This document shows positions 27,421-35,310 of a stretch of DNA of 64,000 bases, in pieces (the first letter of the stretch is position 1; every line of letters begins with the position of its first letter). The DNA lies in NCBI RefSeq assembly GCF_026339935.1, contig NZ_JAPEPX010000001.1, positions 4,769,501-4,833,500 on the forward strand, written 5' to 3'. The DNA comes from Streptomyces sp. NBC_01551. GTDB lineage: Bacteria; Actinomycetota; Actinomycetes; Streptomycetales; Streptomycetaceae. The notes beneath the pieces are model-generated. The model saw nothing but the letters and a program-made list of their open reading frames with translations, was not told where the DNA came from and made no database searches. The translations under genes were made by a program, and so were the position numbers.

Positions 27421-28506
27421 ATGACGACGCCCACGATCGAGCTGAAGCCCTCCTCGAACCCCCTGTCCGACGCGGAGCGCGAAGCGATCCTGGCCAGCCC
27501 CGGCTTCGGCCGCCACTTCACCGACAACATGGTGACGATCAAGTGGACCGAGGGCCGCGGCTGGCACGACGCCGAGCTGGTCCCGTACGCCCCGCTGTCG
27601 ATGGACCCGGCGAACATGACGCTGCACTACGCGCAGACGATCTTCGAGGGCCTCAAGGCCTACCGCCAGCCCGACGGCACCGTCGCCACCTTCCGCCCGC
27701 AGGCCAACGCCGAGCGGTTCCAGGCCTCCGCCCGCCGCATGGCCATGCCGGAGCTGCCGACCGAGCTGTTCATCGAGGCCTGCGACGCGCTGATCAAGCA
27801 GGACCGCGCCTGGGTGCCGGACTCCGGCGAGGCCTCCCTGTACCTGCGGCCGTTCATGTTCGCGTCCGAGGTCGGCCTGGGCGTCCGCCCGGCCAACGAG
27901 TTCCTCTTCATCGTGATCGCCTCGCCCGCCGGCGCGTACTTCCCCGGCGGCGTCCAGCCCGTCTCCGTCTGGCTCTCCGAGGACTACGTCCGCGCCGTCA
28001 AGGGCGGCACCGGAGCCGCCAAGACCGGCGGCAACTACGCCGCCTCCCTCGTCGCCCAGGCGCAGGCCGCCGCGCACGGCTGCGACCAGGTGGTCTGGCT
28101 CGACGCCGTCGAGCACCGCTGGATCGAGGAGATGGGCGGCATGAACCTGTACTTCGTGTACGGCGACCGCATCGTCACCCCCGAGCTCACCGGGTCGCTG
28201 CTCCCGGGCATCACCCGCGACTCCCTCCTCACCATCGCCCGCGACCTCGGCTACACCGCCGAGGAGGGCCGGATCACCACCGAGGACTGGAAGCGCGACA
28301 ACGAGAACGGCACCCTGACCGAGGTGTTCGCCTGCGGCACCGCCGCCGTGATCACCCCGGTCGGCTCGGTCAAGTCCGAGCGCGCGAACTGGACCCAGGG
28401 CAACGGCGAGCCCGGCGAGGTCACCATGAAGCTCCGCAAGGCGCTGCTGGACCTGCAGACCGGCCACACCGCCGACGCCCACGGCTGGATGCACCCGCTC
28501 GGCTAG
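27421..28506 (+). CDS. ilvE: Branched-chain amino acid aminotransferase
   Basis: 361 aa from ATG 27421 (GAAGG RBS; upstream in-frame residues to 27265 are non-coding leader). PLP enzyme of fold type IV catalysing the last step of Ile/Leu/Val synthesis and the first of their breakdown. Visible: [24 protein letters not shown] Lys201 in [33 protein letters not shown]. Upstream, a GATAAT -10 candidate at 27322-27327 marks a likely promoter. It is monocistronic and bounded by hairpins. Confidence 0.97.
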   Translation: MTTPTIELKPSSNPLSDAEREAILASPGFGRHFTDNMVTIKWTEGRGWHDAELVPYAPLSMDPANMTLHYAQTIFEGLKAYRQPDGTVATFRPQANAERFQASARRMAMPELPTELFIEACDALIKQDRAWVPDSGEASLYLRPFMFASEVGLGVRPANEFLFIVIASPAGAYFPGGVQPVSVWLSEDYVRAVKGGTGAAKTGGNYAASLVAQAQAAAHGCDQVVWLDAVEHRWIEEMGGMNLYFVYGDRIVTPELTGSLLPGITRDSLLTIARDLGYTAEEGRITTEDWKRDNENGTLTEVFACGTAAVITPVGSVKSERANWTQGNGEPGEVTMKLRKALLDLQTGHTADAHGWMHPLG

Positions 28507-28517
28507 AGCGACGCAGT

Positions 28518-28567
28518 ACGTACGAAGGCCCGCGCCCCGGGATCCCGGGGCGCGGGCCTTCGTACGT
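28518..28567. terminator. Perfect loopless 50-bp palindrome after ilvE
   Basis: Two exact 25-bp arms centred on GATC (28541-28544), beginning ACGTACGAAGGCC and running 12 bp past the ilvE stop. It acts as an intrinsic terminator in either direction; as a perfect palindrome it could also extrude as a cruciform. Confidence 0.85.
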
Positions 28568-28674
28568 GCTCACCCGGGCGGCCCACTGCCCGGCCGTCCG
28601 GGAATGCGGCGCCGCGGAGGGCGTGCGAGGTTGGCGGTGTGGCCGGCGCAGGGCCGGCGGAAAGGCGGACCCCC

Positions 28675-29106
28675 ATGAAGCGCTTCGTTGCCTCCGGCCT
28701 GCTCTGTGCCGCCGTGGTACTCGGCGCCACGGCATGCTCCAGCGACGACACGACTCCGGAGGAAGAGGCCACGAAGGCCGCCGCCGAGCTGTGTACCAGC
28801 CTGACCCAGCTGAAGTCGGACAACGCCGCACTCAAGGCGCTGAACCCGGCCACGGCCACCAAGGACCAGATGAAGTCGGCGTACGACGCCGTCCAGACGG
28901 ACTGGGAGAACGTCAAGAAGAACACCTCGGCCCTCAAGTCGGCCGAGAAGGACGTTGTCACGACGGCCGCGGAGAACCTCAAGAAGGCCTACGAGGACCT
29001 GCCGGGCGACACTACGGGCAAGGACGCCCTGACCCAGCTCCAGCCGCAGATCCAGGCCTTGGACACCGCGGCCACCGAGGCGACGACCTCGCAGAACTGC
29101 CGCTAG
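28675..29106 (+). CDS. Putative lipoprotein, helical
   Basis: 143 aa from ATG 28675 (AAAGGCGG RBS). Signal MKRFVASGLLCAAVVLGATA with lipobox A-T-A-C and Cys21, then an acidic SSDDTTPEEEATK linker and about 110 residues of amphipathic Lys/Ala/Glu helices (coiled-coil-like) with a conserved-looking Cys near residue 33 and another in the terminal QNC. It is an extracytoplasmic lipid-anchored protein of unknown function. It lies between two exceptionally strong palindromic terminators, so it is a single transcription unit. Confidence 0.8.
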   Translation: MKRFVASGLLCAAVVLGATACSSDDTTPEEEATKAAAELCTSLTQLKSDNAALKALNPATATKDQMKSAYDAVQTDWENVKKNTSALKSAEKDVVTTAAENLKKAYEDLPGDTTGKDALTQLQPQIQALDTAATEATTSQNCR

Positions 29107-29120
29107 CGCCTGACGGTCCG

Positions 29121-29162
29121 ACGGCGCGGGCCCCGGGGGACGTCCCCCGGGGCCCGCGCCGT
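29121..29162. terminator. Perfect loopless 42-bp palindrome
   Basis: Exact 21-bp arms centred on ACGT (29140-29143), left arm ACGGCGCGGGCCCCGGGGG. It is placed between the convergent lipoprotein and NCS1 permease genes and serves both. Confidence 0.85.
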
Positions 29163-29182
29163 GCGCCCGTCCCGGTCCGCGG

Positions 29183-30616
29183 TCAGTCGACGGCGACCGC
29201 CACCCTGTCCGCCGCGCCGGCAGCGACTCCGGGCGCGGGCACGGCGCGGAACGTCAGCGCCGTGTACACCAGCCCGCCGACCAGGCCGGACAGGACGAAC
29301 GAGCAGTCCACGCCGCCGGTGACGGCGAGCAGCGGGCCCTCGTAGAACGGGGTGGTCACGGCGAGCAGGCCTACGCCCGCGCCGACCGCCCAGGAGACGG
29401 TGGCGGCCACGTTCCAGCCGCGGCGGTACCAGTAGACGCCGCCGACCGAGCGGCGGTTGAAGACCTGGAGGGCGTCGGCGTCGTAGCGCCCCCGGCAGCG
29501 GACGTATCCGATCAGGGTGATCACGGCCCACGGGGTGCCGATCGCGGTCAGCACGAGCACGAACGAGGTCATCGCGGACTGGACGTCCCACTCGAAGGAG
29601 CCGACGAACACGAAGGCGGTGGCGACGGCCGCGGCGACCAGGGTGGCGGTGGTCCGGGTGGCCCTCGGGACGATCGCGTCGAGGTCGAGGCCCATGGAGT
29701 AGAGCATCAGGCCCGCGTTGCCGACCGAGCCGGCCGCGGCGGCGGCGAGCAGCGGGACCAGGTACCAGAAGGGCGCGGCCTCGACGAGCGGTCCGGCGTA
29801 GTCGGCGCCGGCCTTGGCGGCGAGCGCGGTGTAGGTCCCGAACAGCTGCGGTATCAGCAGGCCGACCAGCAGACCGAGGGCGGTGGACCACAGCACCTTG
29901 CGGGAGCTGTGGCGGCGCGGGGAGATGTAGCGGGTGTAGTCGCCGAGCAGGGTGATGAAGGCGACGGGGCCGCTGAGCCCGGCGGCGACGGCGGCGAGCA
30001 GCCAGGTCGGCCAGAAGGAGCCGAGGAGGTACGGGGTCTCCGGCGGCGCGGCGGTGGTGAAGTCGCCGGAGTACGCGAAGACGCCGATGGCCAGCAGCAC
30101 CACCATGCCGATGGACAGGACCTTGCTCATGCGCAGCAGCAGCCGGTAGCCGAAGACGGCCCCGACGACGGTACAGGCGGCCAGTACGCCGTACATCACG
30201 GCCCGCGACACGCCGGTGTCCGGCAGTCCGGTGAGCCGGGACAGGACGCCGACCATCACGTCGCCGCCGATCCACAGGGTGAGCGCCGTGTAGCCGAGGG
30301 AGAGCAGCAGGCCGACCACCGAGCCGACGAGCCGGCCGCGTACGCCGAACTGTGCGCCGCTGGAGGTGGAGAGGTTCGTCGCCGTGCGAAGGGACACCAG
30401 TGCGAGCGGCGCGGTGAAGGCGATGCCGACGAGGGTGCCGGTCACGATGGCGGTGACCGAGGGCCACAGGCCCAGTCCGAAGGACGGGGGCAGCCAGCCG
30501 AAGACGATGACACCGAGGCAGAGATTGGAGCCGAGCAGGATCGAGATCAGGTCACCGGGACCGCTCGTCCGCTCCTCCTCGGGGATGGTGTCGACGCCGC
30601 GCTGTTCGATGGGCAT
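29183..30616 (-). CDS. NCS1 family (cytosine/purine/allantoin-type) permease
   Basis: 477 aa from ATG 30616 with AAGGGAG RBS. Twelve hydrophobic segments. Motifs of the NCS1 family near the N-terminus (GLGLWPSVTAIVTGTLVGIA, SSGAQFGVRGRLVGSVVG) and GPVAFITLLGDYTRYISPRR mid-protein. These sodium- or proton-coupled carriers import nucleobases, hydantoins or related ureides. It is divergent from the urease-like operon and shares its repeated operator, so its substrate may feed that pathway (inference from context). Confidence 0.88.
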   Translation of the reverse strand: MPIEQRGVDTIPEEERTSGPGDLISILLGSNLCLGVIVFGWLPPSFGLGLWPSVTAIVTGTLVGIAFTAPLALVSLRTATNLSTSSGAQFGVRGRLVGSVVGLLLSLGYTALTLWIGGDVMVGVLSRLTGLPDTGVSRAVMYGVLAACTVVGAVFGYRLLLRMSKVLSIGMVVLLAIGVFAYSGDFTTAAPPETPYLLGSFWPTWLLAAVAAGLSGPVAFITLLGDYTRYISPRRHSSRKVLWSTALGLLVGLLIPQLFGTYTALAAKAGADYAGPLVEAAPFWYLVPLLAAAAAGSVGNAGLMLYSMGLDLDAIVPRATRTTATLVAAAVATAFVFVGSFEWDVQSAMTSFVLVLTAIGTPWAVITLIGYVRCRGRYDADALQVFNRRSVGGVYWYRRGWNVAATVSWAVGAGVGLLAVTTPFYEGPLLAVTGGVDCSFVLSGLVGGLVYTALTFRAVPAPGVAAGAADRVAVAVD

Positions 30617-30667
30617 GGGGGGACTCCCTTGGCCGGGCGGGGGGTGGCCTAGCGATGGATGCGCAAT

Positions 30668-30686
30668 GTTTGAGCGACACTCAATG
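30668..30686. promoter_or_regulatory. Operator copy 1, permease side
   Basis: GTTTGAG-CGACA-CTCAATG, an imperfect 19-bp palindrome with the same GTTWGAG half-site as copy 2 at 30737. It overlaps a leftward TTGAGT -35 candidate of the permease gene. Confidence 0.55.
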
Positions 30687-30736
30687 TGACCCACGCCCTG
30701 GTCCCAGGTCAATGATTCCCAACGGGAAAATGAAGA

Positions 30737-30755
30737 GTTAGAGTGATGCTCTAAC
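30737..30755. promoter_or_regulatory. Operator copy 2, urease-like operon side
   Basis: GTTAGAG-TGATG-CTCTAAC, perfect 7-bp arms with 5-nt spacer. It overlaps a TAGAGT -10 element (30739-30744), 40 bp before the first gene. The TetR encoded at the end of the operon is the likely ligand. Confidence 0.65.
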
Positions 30756-30783
30756 CCATCGACTCAAAAGGTGGTGGATCGGC

Positions 30784-31542
30784 GTGCGGCTGACCCCTAC
30801 GGAGCGCGACCGCCTGCTGCTGCGCAGCGCCGCGGAACTGGCCAGGGCCCGACGGGCCCGCGGACTGAGGCTCAACGTCCCCGAGGCCACGGCGCTCATC
30901 GCGGACACGGTCTGCGAGGCCGCGCGCGACGGCAAGCGGCTGGCGGAGGCCATCGAGGAGGCCCGCACCGTACTGGGCCCGGACGACGTCCTGCCCGGCG
31001 TGGCCGACGTGGTCACCGAGGTGCACGTGGAGGCCGTCTTCGACGACGGATCCCGTCTCGCGGTGGTCTCGTCCCCGATCCAGGGCGCGGTCGGCCTGGG
31101 CGACGACGCCCCCGGCGCCGTCGTGCCCGGCCCCGGTGCCCCCCAGCCGGAGCCGGTGGTGCACCTGCGGGTGCGCAACACCGCCTCCGTGCCGGTGAGC
31201 GTCACCTCCCACTTCCACTTCTTCGAGGCGAACCCCCGGCTCGACTTCGACCGGGCCGCCGCCTACGGCATGCGCCTGTGCGTTCCCGCGGGGTCCTCCG
31301 TACGGTTCGACCCGCACGGCGAGGGCGAGGTCGGGCTCGTCCCGATCGGCGGCGACCGCATCGCCGTCGGCTTCGCCGGTCTGGTGGACGGCCCCCTGGA
31401 CGCCCCCGGCGCGAAGGCGCAGGCCCTGGCGAGGGCGGCGGCGTGCGGCTACCTGGGCACGGGCCCGGCCGACGAGGCCTCCCCGGCCGCCGGCCATGCG
31501 CCCGGCAACGACCTCCCGCGTCCCGAAGGGAACCCGGCATGA
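30784..31542 (+). CDS. Urease gamma-beta fusion subunit (UreAB-like)
   Basis: 252 aa from GTG 30784 (AGGTGG RBS). Residues 1-100 are UreA/gamma-like (MRLTPTERDRLLLRSAAELA, LNVPEATALIADTVCEAARD) and about 105-225 UreB/beta-like (VRNTASVPVSVTSHFHFFEANPRLDFDR split by the family's NTxxRPIQVGSHFHF-type core). Fused gamma-beta subunits are known, for example in Helicobacter and some Streptomyces. A Pro/Gly/Ala linker sits between the domains and the last 25 residues are unconserved. Translation is coupled to the next gene by an ATGA overlap. Confidence 0.88.
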   Translation: MRLTPTERDRLLLRSAAELARARRARGLRLNVPEATALIADTVCEAARDGKRLAEAIEEARTVLGPDDVLPGVADVVTEVHVEAVFDDGSRLAVVSSPIQGAVGLGDDAPGAVVPGPGAPQPEPVVHLRVRNTASVPVSVTSHFHFFEANPRLDFDRAAAYGMRLCVPAGSSVRFDPHGEGEVGLVPIGGDRIAVGFAGLVDGPLDAPGAKAQALARAAACGYLGTGPADEASPAAGHAPGNDLPRPEGNPA

Positions 31543-33272
31543 GCCGCCAGACCCCCCACAGCGACCACTGCGCGCCGGGCAGCCGGCACATCGACCCGCA
31601 CGAGTACGCCTCCGTCTTCGGCCCCCGGGCCGGGGACCGGGTGCGGCTCGGCGACTCCGGGCTGACCGTCCGGGTCGAGTACGACGCCCAGAAGCCCGGG
31701 GACGAGTTCCTGGCCGGCTTCGGCAAGACCGCCCGCGACGGCCTGCACCTGAAGGCCGCCGCCGTCCGCGAGACCTGCGACGTCGTGATCAGCAACGTGC
31801 TGGTCATCGACGCCGTCCTCGGCATCCGCAAGGTCTCCGTCGGCATCCGCGAGGGCCGCATCCACGCCATCGGCCGGGCCGGGAACCCGGACACCCTGGA
31901 CGGGGTCGACGTCGTCGTCGGCACCGGCACCTCGATCGTCTCCGGCGAAGGCATGATCGCCACCGCCGGCGCCGTGGACACCCATGTCCACCTGCTCTCG
32001 CCGCGGATCATGGAGGCCTCGCTCGCCGCGGGCGTCACCACCGTCATCGGCCAGGAGTTCGGCCCGGTCTGGGGCGTCGGCGTCAACTCCCCCTGGGCGC
32101 TCAAGCACGCCTTCAACGCCTTCGACGCCTGGCCGGTGAACATCGGCTTCCTCGCCCGCGGCTCCTCCTCCGACGCCGCCCCGCTGGTCGAGGCGCTGGC
32201 CGAGGGCGGCGCCTCCGGTTTCAAGGTCCACGAGGACATGGGCGCCCACACCCGCGCCCTGGACACCGCCCTGCGGGTGGCCGAGGAGCACGACGTACAG
32301 GTCGCCCTGCACAGCGACGGCCTCAACGAATGCCTCTCCGTCGAGGACACCCTGCGCGTCCTGGACGGCCGCACCATCCACGCCTTCCACATCGAGGGCT
32401 GCGGCGGCGGACACGTCCCCAACGTCCTCAAGATGGCCGGCGTCCCCAACGTCATCGGCTCCTCCACCAACCCCACCCTCCCCTTCGGCCGGGACGCCGT
32501 CGCCGAGCACTACGGCATGATCGTCTCCGTCCACGACCTCAAGCCCGACCTCCCGGGCGACGCCGCCATGGCCCGCGACCGGATCCGCGCCGGCACCATG
32601 GGCGCCGAGGACGTGCTCCACGACCTGGGCGCGATCGGCATCACCTCCTCCGACGCCCAGGGCATGGGCCGCGCGGGCGAGACCATCCGCCGCACCTTCG
32701 CCATGGCCGCCAAGATGAAGGGCGAGCTCGGCCCGCTGGCCGGCGACGGCGAGGGCGACGACAACGCCCGCGTCCTGCGGTACATGGCCAAGCTGACGAT
32801 CAACCCGGCCATCGCCCACGGCCTGGCCCACGAGATCGGCTCCATCGAGGTCGGCAAGCTCGCCGACATCGTGCTGTGGCGCCCGCAGTTCTTCGGCGCG
32901 AAGCCCCAGTTGGTCCTCAAGTCCGGCTTCCCCGCCTACGGCGTCACCGGCGACCCCAACGCCGCCACCGACACCTGCGAACCGCTGGTCCTCGGCCCGC
33001 AGTTCGGGGCCTACGGCGCCACCGCCGCCGACATCTCCGTCGCCTTCGTCTCGGCCGCCGCCGCGGCCCTCGGCAGCGACCGGATGCCGACCCGGCGCCG
33101 CCGCGTCGCCGTCCGCGGCACCCGCGGCATCGGCCCCAAGGACCTCCTCCTGAACTCCCGGGTGGGCGCGGTCGACGTGGACGCGCGCAGCGGGCTCGTC
33201 ACCCTCGACGGCGACCCGCTGCGCTCCGAAGCGGCCGATTCGGTCTCCCTCAACCGCCTGTACTTCTTGTAA
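31539..33272 (+). CDS. Urease alpha subunit-like amidohydrolase (divergent UreC)
   Basis: 577 aa, starting in the ATGA overlap with the previous stop. All residues equivalent to the urease nickel ligands are present: His149 and His151 (DTHVH), Lys229 for carbamylation (GFKVHED), His258 (ALHSDGLNE), His284 (AFHIEG), Asp372 (SSDAQGMGR). Catalytic His231 and flap His332 are also kept. The flap cysteine (Cys319 of Klebsiella) is Val331, and the usual glycine-rich GGGTGPA..TTCTPG segment is replaced by GQEFGPVWGVGVNSPW. No ureD/E/F/G genes are in the window, so activation must use factors encoded elsewhere or the enzyme differs. Urea may not be the true substrate. Confidence 0.85.
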   Translation: MSRQTPHSDHCAPGSRHIDPHEYASVFGPRAGDRVRLGDSGLTVRVEYDAQKPGDEFLAGFGKTARDGLHLKAAAVRETCDVVISNVLVIDAVLGIRKVSVGIREGRIHAIGRAGNPDTLDGVDVVVGTGTSIVSGEGMIATAGAVDTHVHLLSPRIMEASLAAGVTTVIGQEFGPVWGVGVNSPWALKHAFNAFDAWPVNIGFLARGSSSDAAPLVEALAEGGASGFKVHEDMGAHTRALDTALRVAEEHDVQVALHSDGLNECLSVEDTLRVLDGRTIHAFHIEGCGGGHVPNVLKMAGVPNVIGSSTNPTLPFGRDAVAEHYGMIVSVHDLKPDLPGDAAMARDRIRAGTMGAEDVLHDLGAIGITSSDAQGMGRAGETIRRTFAMAAKMKGELGPLAGDGEGDDNARVLRYMAKLTINPAIAHGLAHEIGSIEVGKLADIVLWRPQFFGAKPQLVLKSGFPAYGVTGDPNAATDTCEPLVLGPQFGAYGATAADISVAFVSAAAAALGSDRMPTRRRRVAVRGTRGIGPKDLLLNSRVGAVDVDARSGLVTLDGDPLRSEAADSVSLNRLYFL

Positions 33273-33298
33273 GCCGGAACATCCTTAAGGACCCTGCC

Positions 33299-34333
33299 AT
33301 GACCAAGCCCGCCGCCAACGGATTCCGGATGCCCGCCGAGTGGACGCCCCACGAGCGCACCTGGATGGCCTGGCCCAGCCCCAACCCGACCTTCACCAAC
33401 GAGCGGGAACTCGCCGAGGCCCGCGAGGCCTGGGGCGCCGTCGCCCGCGCGGTCCGCACGTACGAGCCCGTGACCCTCGTGGTCTCGCCCGGTGACGCCG
33501 AGAGCGCCCGCGCGATCGTCGGCGATGACGTCGAGCTGGTCGAGCGGGAGCTCGACGACGCCTGGATGCGCGACATCGGCCCCACCTTCGTCACCAACGG
33601 CGCGGGCGAGCTGGCCGCCGTGGACTGGACGTTCAACGGCTGGGGCGCCCAGGAGTGGGCCCGCTGGGACCACGACTCGAAGATCGCCCGGCACGTCTCC
33701 GACCTGATCGGCACCCGGACGTTCAGCACCCCGCTGGTCAACGAGGGCGGCGCCGTCCACGTCGACGGCGAGGGCACCGTGCTCCTCACCGACACCGTGC
33801 AGCTCGGCAAGGGCCGCAACCCCGACTGGACCCGCGAGCAGGTCGAGGCCGAGATCCACGCCCACCTCGGCACCACCAAGGCGATCTGGCTCCCGTACGG
33901 CCTGGCCGGCGACTACGGCACCTACGGCACCCAGGGCCACGTGGACATCGTCGCCGCGTTCGCCCGCCCCGGCGTGGTCATGGTCCACAGCCAGCCCGAC
34001 CCGGCCCACCCGGACCACGAGCGCTGCAAGACCATCGCCGCCATCCTGCGCGCCTCCACCGACGCCCAGGGCCGGCGGCTGGAGGTCGTGGAGATCCCCG
34101 CGCCGACCACCCTGGTGGAGGACGGGGACTGGGTGGACTACTCGTACATCAACCACTACCTCTGCAACGGCGGCGTGGTCCTCTGCGCCTTCGACGACCC
34201 GCGCGACGAGGAGGCCGCCGAGATCTTCCGCGGACTGTTCCCCGAGCGGACCGTGACGCTGGTTGACGCACGTACGATTTTCGCCGGGGGTGGCGGTATC
34301 CACTGCATCACCCAGCAGCAGCCCAAGGTCTGA
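33299..34333 (+). CDS. Agmatine deiminase family protein
   Basis: 344 aa from ATG 33299 (AAGGA RBS), 26 bp after the UreC-like gene. Peptidylarginine-deiminase-type five-fold fold. Visible: GFRMPAEWTPHERTWMAWP, DAWMRDIGPTFV, LVNEGGAVHVDGEGTVLLTD, TQGHVDIVAAF, and nucleophile Cys336 in GGGGIHCITQQQP. It hydrolyses agmatine to N-carbamoylputrescine and ammonia. The usual TxxCLLNxNRNP segment reads DTVQLGKGRNP, so substrate preference may differ. Its product carries a ureido group, an interesting match to the urease-like neighbour. Confidence 0.9.
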   Translation: MTKPAANGFRMPAEWTPHERTWMAWPSPNPTFTNERELAEAREAWGAVARAVRTYEPVTLVVSPGDAESARAIVGDDVELVERELDDAWMRDIGPTFVTNGAGELAAVDWTFNGWGAQEWARWDHDSKIARHVSDLIGTRTFSTPLVNEGGAVHVDGEGTVLLTDTVQLGKGRNPDWTREQVEAEIHAHLGTTKAIWLPYGLAGDYGTYGTQGHVDIVAAFARPGVVMVHSQPDPAHPDHERCKTIAAILRASTDAQGRRLEVVEIPAPTTLVEDGDWVDYSYINHYLCNGGVVLCAFDDPRDEEAAEIFRGLFPERTVTLVDARTIFAGGGGIHCITQQQPKV

Positions 34334-34363
34334 CACCCGGGGCGAACGATGTGAGGAGAGGCC

Positions 34364-34984
34364 ATGGCGGCGGGCGGAGTACGGGCGGCGCGGAAGAACG
34401 CGCCGCCGCGCGAGGACGTACTCGTCGCCGCCATGGCCACGATCGCCGAGCGCGGCCTCGACGGCCTGACCATGGCCGGCCTGGGCCGCCAGGTCGGCAT
34501 GAGCAGCGGCCACCTCCTCTACTACTTCGGCAGCAAGGACGAGCTCCTGCTCCAGACCCTGGAGTGGAGCGAGGCCGCGCTCGGCGCCCGGCGCCGCGCC
34601 CTGCTCTCCCGCCGCGGCCCGGCGCGCGAGCGCCTGGGGGCGTACGTGGACCTCTACGTGCCCGACGCCGCCCGGGATCCGCACTGGACGCTGTGGCTGG
34701 AGGTCTGGAACCGCTCGCAGAACGCGGGCCCGCAGGAACGCGACCGGCAGGCGGCCATCGAGGGCGCCTGGCACCGCGACCTGGTGGCGCTGCTCGCCGA
34801 GGGCATCTCGCGCGGGGAGTTCCGCGCGGTCGACCCCGACCGCTTCGCCGCCCGGCTGCGGGCGCTGCTCGACGGGTTCAGCATCCAGGTCGCAGTAGGC
34901 CTTCCGGGCCTGTCCCGGGACGGCATCCTGGACCACGTACGCGAGTTCCTCGCGGACGCGCTCACCCCGCAGAGCCGCGACTGA
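34364..34984 (+). CDS. TetR/BetI-like repressor of the urease-like operon
   Basis: 206 aa, GAGGAGAGG RBS, 30 bp after the deiminase gene, so part of the operon. N-terminal HTH (LVAAMATIAERGLDGLTMAG, LGRQVGMSSGHLLYYFGSKD) and a BetI-type C-terminal domain (WTLWLEVWNRSQN). The N-terminal AARKNAPPRED tail is basic. It is likely to bind the GTTWGAG-N5-CTCWAA sites at 30668 and 30737 and to respond to a polyamine- or ureide-like ligand (inference). Confidence 0.9.
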   Translation: MAAGGVRAARKNAPPREDVLVAAMATIAERGLDGLTMAGLGRQVGMSSGHLLYYFGSKDELLLQTLEWSEAALGARRRALLSRRGPARERLGAYVDLYVPDAARDPHWTLWLEVWNRSQNAGPQERDRQAAIEGAWHRDLVALLAEGISRGEFRAVDPDRFAARLRALLDGFSIQVAVGLPGLSRDGILDHVREFLADALTPQSRD

Positions 34985-35071
34985 GCGGGGTCGCGGCCGG
35001 CCCGCGGGCGGCGCTGCCCGGATGCTGAGATCCCTGTCCATCCGCGGCAGGCGGTGTGGCACACTGCGAAC

Positions 35072-35128
35072 GTGCCTGCTCAGCTCATGATTATCGGCAG
35101 CAGCGCGCCGGTCCGCAGTGACCGCTGA
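35072..35128 (+). CDS. cimA leader peptide (attenuation)
   Basis: GTG 35072 gives an 18-aa peptide, MPAQLMIIGSSAPVRSDR; the internal ATG 35087 gives 13 aa starting MIIG. Adjacent Ile codons att-atc (35090-35095) after Leu-Met precede an intrinsic terminator. A CACACT -10 candidate (35061-35066) ends six nt before the GTG, so the leader message may itself be leaderless. The layout implies isoleucine-dependent attenuation of citramalate synthase. Confidence 0.75.
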   Translation: MPAQLMIIGSSAPVRSDR

Positions 35129-35180
35129 ACCGTGGAAAACCTACGGGCAGGCGGCCATCGTGCCCCAGACCCGCGCGCAG

Positions 35181-35207
35181 ACCTCTCGCACCCGCGAGAG
35201 GTTTTTT
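35181..35207 (+). terminator. cimA attenuator terminator
   Basis: CCTCTCGC and GCGAGAGG with an ACCC tetraloop (35182-35201), followed by six T residues (35202-35207), 104 bp before the cimA ATG. An alternative pairing of GCGCGCCGGTC (35103-35113) with GACCCGCGCGC (about 35168-35178), one mismatch, could compete. Confidence 0.85.
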
Positions 35208-35310
35208 CGTTTCCCGGCCCCATCCCCGGCCGGGGGCGCGCTGCGCGCGATGATGGGGGCAGTGGATCCCGGTTATCCGGAACCACTCATCCGACAGGAG
35301 TCAGATCAGC

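Noticed and set aside
35102..35160. T-box or SAM-type riboswitch before cimA
   Set aside because: No T-box core or conserved aptamer motif; the leader ORF plus U-tract terminator explain the region.
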